Assembly (NCBI RefSeq): GCF_000295095.1
Contig: NZ_JH806633.1
Location: 700,187-743,450 of the forward strand
DNA length: 43,264 nucleotides
Direction: 5' to 3'
Origin: Actinomyces timonensis DSM 23838
GTDB lineage: Bacteria; Actinomycetota; Actinomycetes; Actinomycetales; Actinomycetaceae
How positions within the stretch are numbered: the stretch's first letter is position 1; the number at the start of each line of letters is the position of its first letter. Position numbers and translations under genes: made by a program. Positions 41,647 through 43,264 of the stretch are shown piece by piece. The notes below the pieces were generated by a model that was not told the origin of the DNA, did no database searches, and was given only the letters and a program-made list of their open reading frames with translations.

Positions 41647-42447
41647 TCAGTACTCAGGGGTGGCCGAGTCGCCGCGGCGGCGCTGCTTGGCCAGGATCCA
41701 GCGGTTGGTGCCCACGGTGGCGGCCAGGATGACCAGGAGGACGGACAGGCCGAGGACGCAGGCCCCCACGACGGGGAAGGAATCGTCCTTGACCTCCACC
41801 GGGGAGGTGTCGCCGGAGTCGCCAGGATCACTGCCCGCCTCGGCGATGGCCGGCCCGGTCGTCTCCGGGGCCGCTGTGGCGCTGCTCGTCGCCTGCGGGC
41901 CGTCGGTCGCGCCAGGGGAGGCGGTCGCGGCAGGTGCTGTGGGCGCCTCGCCGCCGATGACAGTGACGGCGCCGACGGTGAAGAACGGGCTCTTGTTCGT
42001 GTAGTCGGCGGTGCGCACCGTGGAGGTCGGCACATCCGGCCCCCCGGTAGCGCGGAATCGCAGCCAGTGCGTGCCCGACGGGACGTATCCGGGGAGCTCG
42101 AAGGCGCCGGAGTAGGTGCCGTCGGCCTGCACGGTGAACTGGGCGACCGCGCCGCCCGACGGCGAGGCGGTCCTCGCCGCCGGGCTCTGCTCGGGCCCGA
42201 CTGCGCCGTCGTCGATGAGCACCTGGACGGTGGCCCCGGGCGGGAAGCCTGAGAGCGTGTAGCTCAGCGAGCCACCCGAGGCGATCGTCGAGGGGCTGAC
42301 GGTCGAGGCAGTCCCGGTCGTGGATTCCCCGTCGGCAGCGTCAGCGGCCGCCGCAGGCGGGGTGGTGGTGACACCGACACCCGTGGCCGCGCCGAGAGAG
42401 AGCATTGCCGCCATCGCGACGGCGCTCCCCCGGCGAAGCCGCCGCAT
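41647..42447 (-). CDS. Secreted, membrane-anchored surface protein with Ig-like domain
   Basis: A protein of about 266 residues. The first 36 form a signal peptide: basic start MRRLRRG, hydrophobic stretch and an AAA-type cleavage region. Residues 45-165 look like a beta-sandwich (STIASGGSLSYTLSGFPPGA, later TYSGAFELPGYVPSGTHWLRF). A Thr/Ala/Pro-rich stalk of about 55 residues follows, then a membrane segment (VLGLSVLLVILAATV) and a basic tail (KQRRR). No LPxTG sorting signal is present. The ATG at 42447 has GAGGG upstream; a GTG at 42462 overlapping the previous stop is an alternative. It is probably cotranscribed with the following surface protein gene. Confidence 0.75.
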   Translation of the reverse strand: MRRLRRGSAVAMAAMLSLGAATGVGVTTTPPAAAADAADGESTTGTASTVSPSTIASGGSLSYTLSGFPPGATVQVLIDDGAVGPEQSPAARTASPSGGAVAQFTVQADGTYSGAFELPGYVPSGTHWLRFRATGGPDVPTSTVRTADYTNKSPFFTVGAVTVIGGEAPTAPAATASPGATDGPQATSSATAAPETTGPAIAEAGSDPGDSGDTSPVEVKDDSFPVVGACVLGLSVLLVILAATVGTNRWILAKQRRRGDSATPEY

Positions 42448-42458
42448 TCGCCCAGCCC

Positions 42459-43264
42459 TCACTGGATCGGGCGCCTCGCGCGCGGACGGGCCAGGAACAT
42501 GTAGGCGGCCGCGCCCGCGGTGAGAATTCCGGCGGCGCTGATGAGCATCCAATCATCGCCGCCGAGGACGGCCTCCTTGACGGGCGTGGAGTTCGCCTTG
42601 TCCATGAGGTCGGTGTTGACCGTGTCGGTGCGCGCGATCTCCAGCTGGACCCAGCCCAGGAGCTCGGAGTCGCGGCTGGCGATCGCGAGCTTGTGGGATC
42701 CGGCGTCGATGTTGGAGATGTCGACCTGGACGGAGTTCGAGTGGTCGACCTGGACCCATCCGGCGCTCTCGCCGCTCGGGTAGAGGAAGACCGCGACCCA
42801 GTCGCCCTCCTTCGCCTTGTCCTTCGGCAGGACAAGGCTGACGCGGTCGCCCTGGCGGCCGCCGGAGAGGGAACCGGCGTTGTCCGCGGTGAGCTGGCTC
42901 CCGTCGGTCACAGGGCTGCGGGGCGGATCCGTGGGCTTGGGCTCCGTGGACTTCGCCGACGGGCTCGCGCTCGGCGAGGCCTCGGGCTGCGCCGGGGCGG
43001 GCTCTTCCTCAGGGGTCGCCGGCAGGGTGGCGATGATCGTGGGCGGAGCCACGGGCTCGGCCGCCGGGGCCTCCGGAGAGGAGCCGGGGGCGGCGGGCGC
43101 CCCGGCGTCGGCCGGAGGAGCCTCAGGAGCCGGGGCCTGCGGGGCGGGGACCTCGGGCGCGGGCACCTCCGGGGAAGGAGCCGGCGCGTCCGGGGCCGGG
43201 GGCGCGGGCTGGGGAGCCGGCTGGGTGGTTGGCGCCGGGTTGGGGTCGGCGCTCGGAGCCGGGG
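42459..43264 (-). CDS. Surface protein with Pro/Ala-rich stalk, N-terminus beyond right edge
   Basis: The reading frame is open to the right edge; about 268 residues are visible. The first 115 or so are Pro/Ala/Glu-rich, with repeats such as PAPEVPAPQAPAPEAPP, typical of wall-spanning stalks. A folded part (about 120-235) contains VSLVLPKDKAKEGDWVAVFLYP and WVQVDHSNSVQVDI, then a membrane segment (WMLISAAGILTAGAAAYMFLA) and a short basic end. As in the neighbouring gene there is no LPxTG motif. Function is unknown; adhesion or wall display is only a guess. Confidence 0.75.
   Translation of the reverse strand, partial: PAPSADPNPAPTTQPAPQPAPPAPDAPAPSPEVPAPEVPAPQAPAPEAPPADAGAPAAPGSSPEAPAAEPVAPPTIIATLPATPEEEPAPAQPEASPSASPSAKSTEPKPTDPPRSPVTDGSQLTADNAGSLSGGRQGDRVSLVLPKDKAKEGDWVAVFLYPSGESAGWVQVDHSNSVQVDISNIDAGSHKLAIASRDSELLGWVQLEIARTDTVNTDLMDKANSTPVKEAVLGGDDWMLISAAGILTAGAAAYMFLARPRARRPIQ

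Noticed and set aside
1-43264. tRNA or rRNA genes, CRISPR arrays, riboswitches
   Set aside because: None was recognised by reading; no regular repeat-spacer array or tRNA-like cloverleaf was noticed. A tRNAscan or Infernal run would be needed to exclude small RNAs.

Overview
The window is high-GC actinobacterial DNA. The conserved genes rarA, rpsD, alaS, ruvX, mltG, aroE, aroC, an aroK-aroB fusion, efp, nusB and aspS suggest an Actinomyces-like member of the Actinomycetaceae. That placement is an inference from gene content and order, not from a search.

Positions 1-13811 (minus strand) hold most of a biosynthetic operon for a trans-acyltransferase (trans-AT) polyketide, running off the left edge. 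In transcription order it encodes a free-standing acyltransferase-like acyl hydrolase, a ketosynthase homologue with Ser in place of the catalytic Cys, a malonyl-acyltransferase/enoylreductase fusion, a PksH-type enoyl-CoA hydratase, an ACP-KS-DH-like synthase, a two-gene ABC transporter, and a megasynthase starting FAAL-KR-ACP-KS. Neither visible KS is followed by an in-cis AT. The Ser-KS and the hydratase are two parts of a beta-branching (HMG-CoA synthase-type) cassette; the synthase, second hydratase and donor ACP are not seen and may lie beyond position 1. Start and stop codons mostly overlap by a few bases.

Positions 13812-14877 are largely non-coding: a possible operon promoter, inverted repeats and a decayed insertion-sequence transposase. 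Positions 14878-18571 (plus strand) encode an OmpR-type response regulator, an ABC ATPase, an ABC permease and a short histidine kinase. Two pairs of direct repeats with OmpR-like spacing lie in front of the ABC genes. This looks like a self-protection or peptide-sensing module and may belong to the polyketide island. A 26-bp perfect inverted repeat separates this accessory block from the core genes.

Positions 18764-33118 (minus strand) are core: rarA, a TauE/SafE permease, rpsD, alaS, ruvX, mltG, the shikimate genes aroE, aroC and aroKB, a degenerate second shikimate-kinase-like gene, a PaiB-like protein, efp and nusB.

Positions 33193-43264 hold an MMPL-type exporter with an acidic tail, a YciO/Sua5-family protein, a compact metal-response operon (SmtB-type repressor plus a His-rich/Cys-rich metallothionein-like protein), a CrtI-like oxidase fused to a ferredoxin-reductase-like module between two identical terminator hairpins, aspS, and two surface proteins with C-terminal membrane anchors, the second cut by the right edge.

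The most notable items are the trans-AT polyketide system in this genomic setting and the SmtB/two-repeat metallothionein operon.
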